From Hydrotalea sandarakina (lineage in GTDB: Bacteria > Bacteroidota > Bacteroidia > Chitinophagales > Chitinophagaceae): a DNA stretch of 64,000 nucleotides. Every line of letters starts with the position of its first letter. The stretch's first letter is position 1. The translations under genes and the position numbers were made by a program. Of the stretch, positions 62,632-64,000 are shown piece after piece. Below the pieces are notes generated by a model, which searched no databases, was not told the DNA's origin, and worked only from the letters and a program-made list of their open reading frames with translations. The stretch spans positions 190,674-254,673 of the forward strand of contig NZ_QKZV01000005.1 in NCBI RefSeq assembly GCF_003254115.1. The letters run 5' to 3'.

Positions 62632-63900
62632 TTAGTCATATCTTCTAAAATGACGGGGCAACCAAAATTCACGAAATCCTAAAATAAAGGTTACCTGCAA
62701 ATAATCTTCTTGCACTAAACCATTGATGGTTGTACCACGAACACCCCCCTCTAAACTTACTTGACCTGTTAATGAACTTCGAAGCGCATTAAAGCCAATG
62801 CCTACGGTTCCACCAATATTATCAATTTGCTGACCGGATACATTTACGTATGATTTGCCGGCAAAAAATCCTGCCTGATAAAATGTTTTTTCTGCTTTTA
62901 AATCACGATAAGTATTTTTCTTACTATACTCAAAACCCAGATTTAACCTGCTACTGTTTACCAAATTATAAGAAAGTCCTCTGTAATTCAGGCTTTGCCA
63001 ATTTTGAAAAGTATAATCTGCAGCAAACGTATAATCCTCTTTATAAGTAAGCGCAATGCCTGCTGTGTACATATCAGGTAAAGTAAAATAACCAACACTA
63101 TACTGCGGGTTATTAATTAATGTAGTGGTACCATCTGTAACCAATAATGAGGTTACACTGTTAAGTTTGGTTTGTAATGAACCCGAAGCACCAATGGCTA
63201 ATTTCCATTTTTTAGCAATTTTAGTTCTGTATTGCATACCAAATTTCAAGTACGGGTTATTCAAATAAGTATTCTTATTGGTTACCAAATTACTGTCTAA
63301 TCCTGTGCCTGAAATGGTTTCTGTTTGCCCTAATTGACCAAATAAATAAGAAGCTTGTAAGCCAACTGAAAAATGATCTGAAAATTTATAGCTGTTGGTT
63401 ATGTAAAACAAATTCGTACTTCCGGTACCTGTATAATAGGCCGAAAATGTTTGTGGTGTACCTTGAACCACCTTATTGGCATAAAAAGAGTAGTTGGCAG
63501 TACTAAAGGGCGATAAACCAAAGCCAATTGCCCACTTAGGTCTAACTTTTATGGCCATGGCAATCCTTTTGAATTGAATATCTGAGCTTTGGTTATTGTT
63601 TACAATATCAATAGGTTGACCATAATAATTTACACCTCTGTAACGAACGGCAATTTCAAAATTGAAAAAATGCTCATCCAACATACTTAATGAAGCCGGA
63701 TTAGCCATATATTGAGCTCTTGCACCGGAAAGGGCCACCCCGGCATGTCCCATTCCCGATGTACGATCTAAATAACTTTGTTCCAAGTCGCCAATTCCTA
63801 TAATTGAATAAGGCGAGTTGTTGTTTTGAGCATTTAGCTTGGTAAAAAAACAATGTGATAGTAGCACTAAAAAAAATATGTAGTATGCAATTTTCTTCAT
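62632..63900 (-). CDS. OmpP1/FadL-like outer-membrane protein
   Basis: 422 residues. Signal peptide (about 1-24, ending KLNAQ). The mature protein begins SPYSIIGIGDLEQSYLDRTSGMGHAGVALSGARAQYMANPASL, of which GMGHAGVALSGARAQYMANP (about 48-67) is the typical start of FadL/OmpP1-like and PorV-like barrels in Bacteroidota, where the first strand meets the hatch. The remainder is strand-rich, ending FREFWLPRHFRRYD. It may import hydrophobic compounds or be a general barrel; no specific ligand motif is seen. It lies 81 bases upstream of the amidase gene on the same strand. Confidence 0.85.
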   Translation of the reverse strand: MKKIAYYIFFLVLLSHCFFTKLNAQNNNSPYSIIGIGDLEQSYLDRTSGMGHAGVALSGARAQYMANPASLSMLDEHFFNFEIAVRYRGVNYYGQPIDIVNNNQSSDIQFKRIAMAIKVRPKWAIGFGLSPFSTANYSFYANKVVQGTPQTFSAYYTGTGSTNLFYITNSYKFSDHFSVGLQASYLFGQLGQTETISGTGLDSNLVTNKNTYLNNPYLKFGMQYRTKIAKKWKLAIGASGSLQTKLNSVTSLLVTDGTTTLINNPQYSVGYFTLPDMYTAGIALTYKEDYTFAADYTFQNWQSLNYRGLSYNLVNSSRLNLGFEYSKKNTYRDLKAEKTFYQAGFFAGKSYVNVSGQQIDNIGGTVGIGFNALRSSLTGQVSLEGGVRGTTINGLVQEDYLQVTFILGFREFWLPRHFRRYD

Positions 63901-64000
63901 GGGTAAGAATTAGTACGATTTTACGGATGCATAATATAAATCTAACTCAATTTGACAATTTATATTAGGATAAAACCTATTACCGGCAACCAATCGAGCA

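Overview
The window looks like chromosomal DNA of a free-living, aerobic Bacteroidota, most likely of the Chitinophagaceae type (inference). The grounds are AT-rich DNA, a SusC/SusD pair, several TonB-dependent receptors, many lipoproteins with a Cys lipobox, PorT/FadL-like barrels, heme A synthase (ctaA), and the Bacteroidota promoter pattern TTTG-N19-21-TAnnTTTG, which occurs exactly twice and nearly so elsewhere. No phage, transposase, rRNA or CRISPR array is seen.

Layout. 1-7000 (- strand): two vanadium-haloperoxidase/PAP2-like lipoproteins, an outer-membrane barrel, a FecA-like receptor and a DoxX/YkgB-like membrane protein. 7000-9700: secreted GH65 enzyme plus a small anchored protein. 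9800-14500: two paralogous PAS histidine kinases flanking an XRE regulator; one kinase has a decayed ATPase domain, and the two share a perfect 92-bp 3' repeat. 14600-31900: SusC/SusD, three very large FG-GAP/ASPIC-UnbV lipoproteins, an SRPBCC protein and a divergent LacI-type regulator with a strong operator. 32000-36000: exported binding protein, two methyltransferases, aldo/keto reductase, small ORF. 36200-42400: two runs of lipoprotein/surface genes. The second ends in an S41 protease and opens with a lipoprotein gene that carries a C12 tract between its likely start codon and its signal peptide, behind an exact promoter. This is the best candidate here for an undescribed (phase-variable) surface system. 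42700: tRNA-Arg(CCT). 42900-49200: C45-like hydrolase lipoprotein, exported VOC protein, TPR protein, TonB receptor with a small exported partner, DUF2892 protein. 49200-53100: oxidative pentose phosphate operon gnd-zwf-pgl. 53200-64000: AhpD-like protein, orphan korB, JmjC-like oxygenase, YciO/YrdC protein, rnhB, ctaA, membrane patatin, cell-wall amidase, OmpP1/FadL-like barrel.

Together the genes describe a nutrient-scavenging cell: glycans through SusCD with accessory lipoproteins, metals or siderophores through TonB receptors, a large investment in surface lipoproteins, and ordinary central metabolism. Several start codons were moved downstream from the longest open frame, because the longest frame began at TTG/GTG or ahead of a clear signal peptide; these cases are stated. 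All family assignments come from reading motifs, not from database searches.
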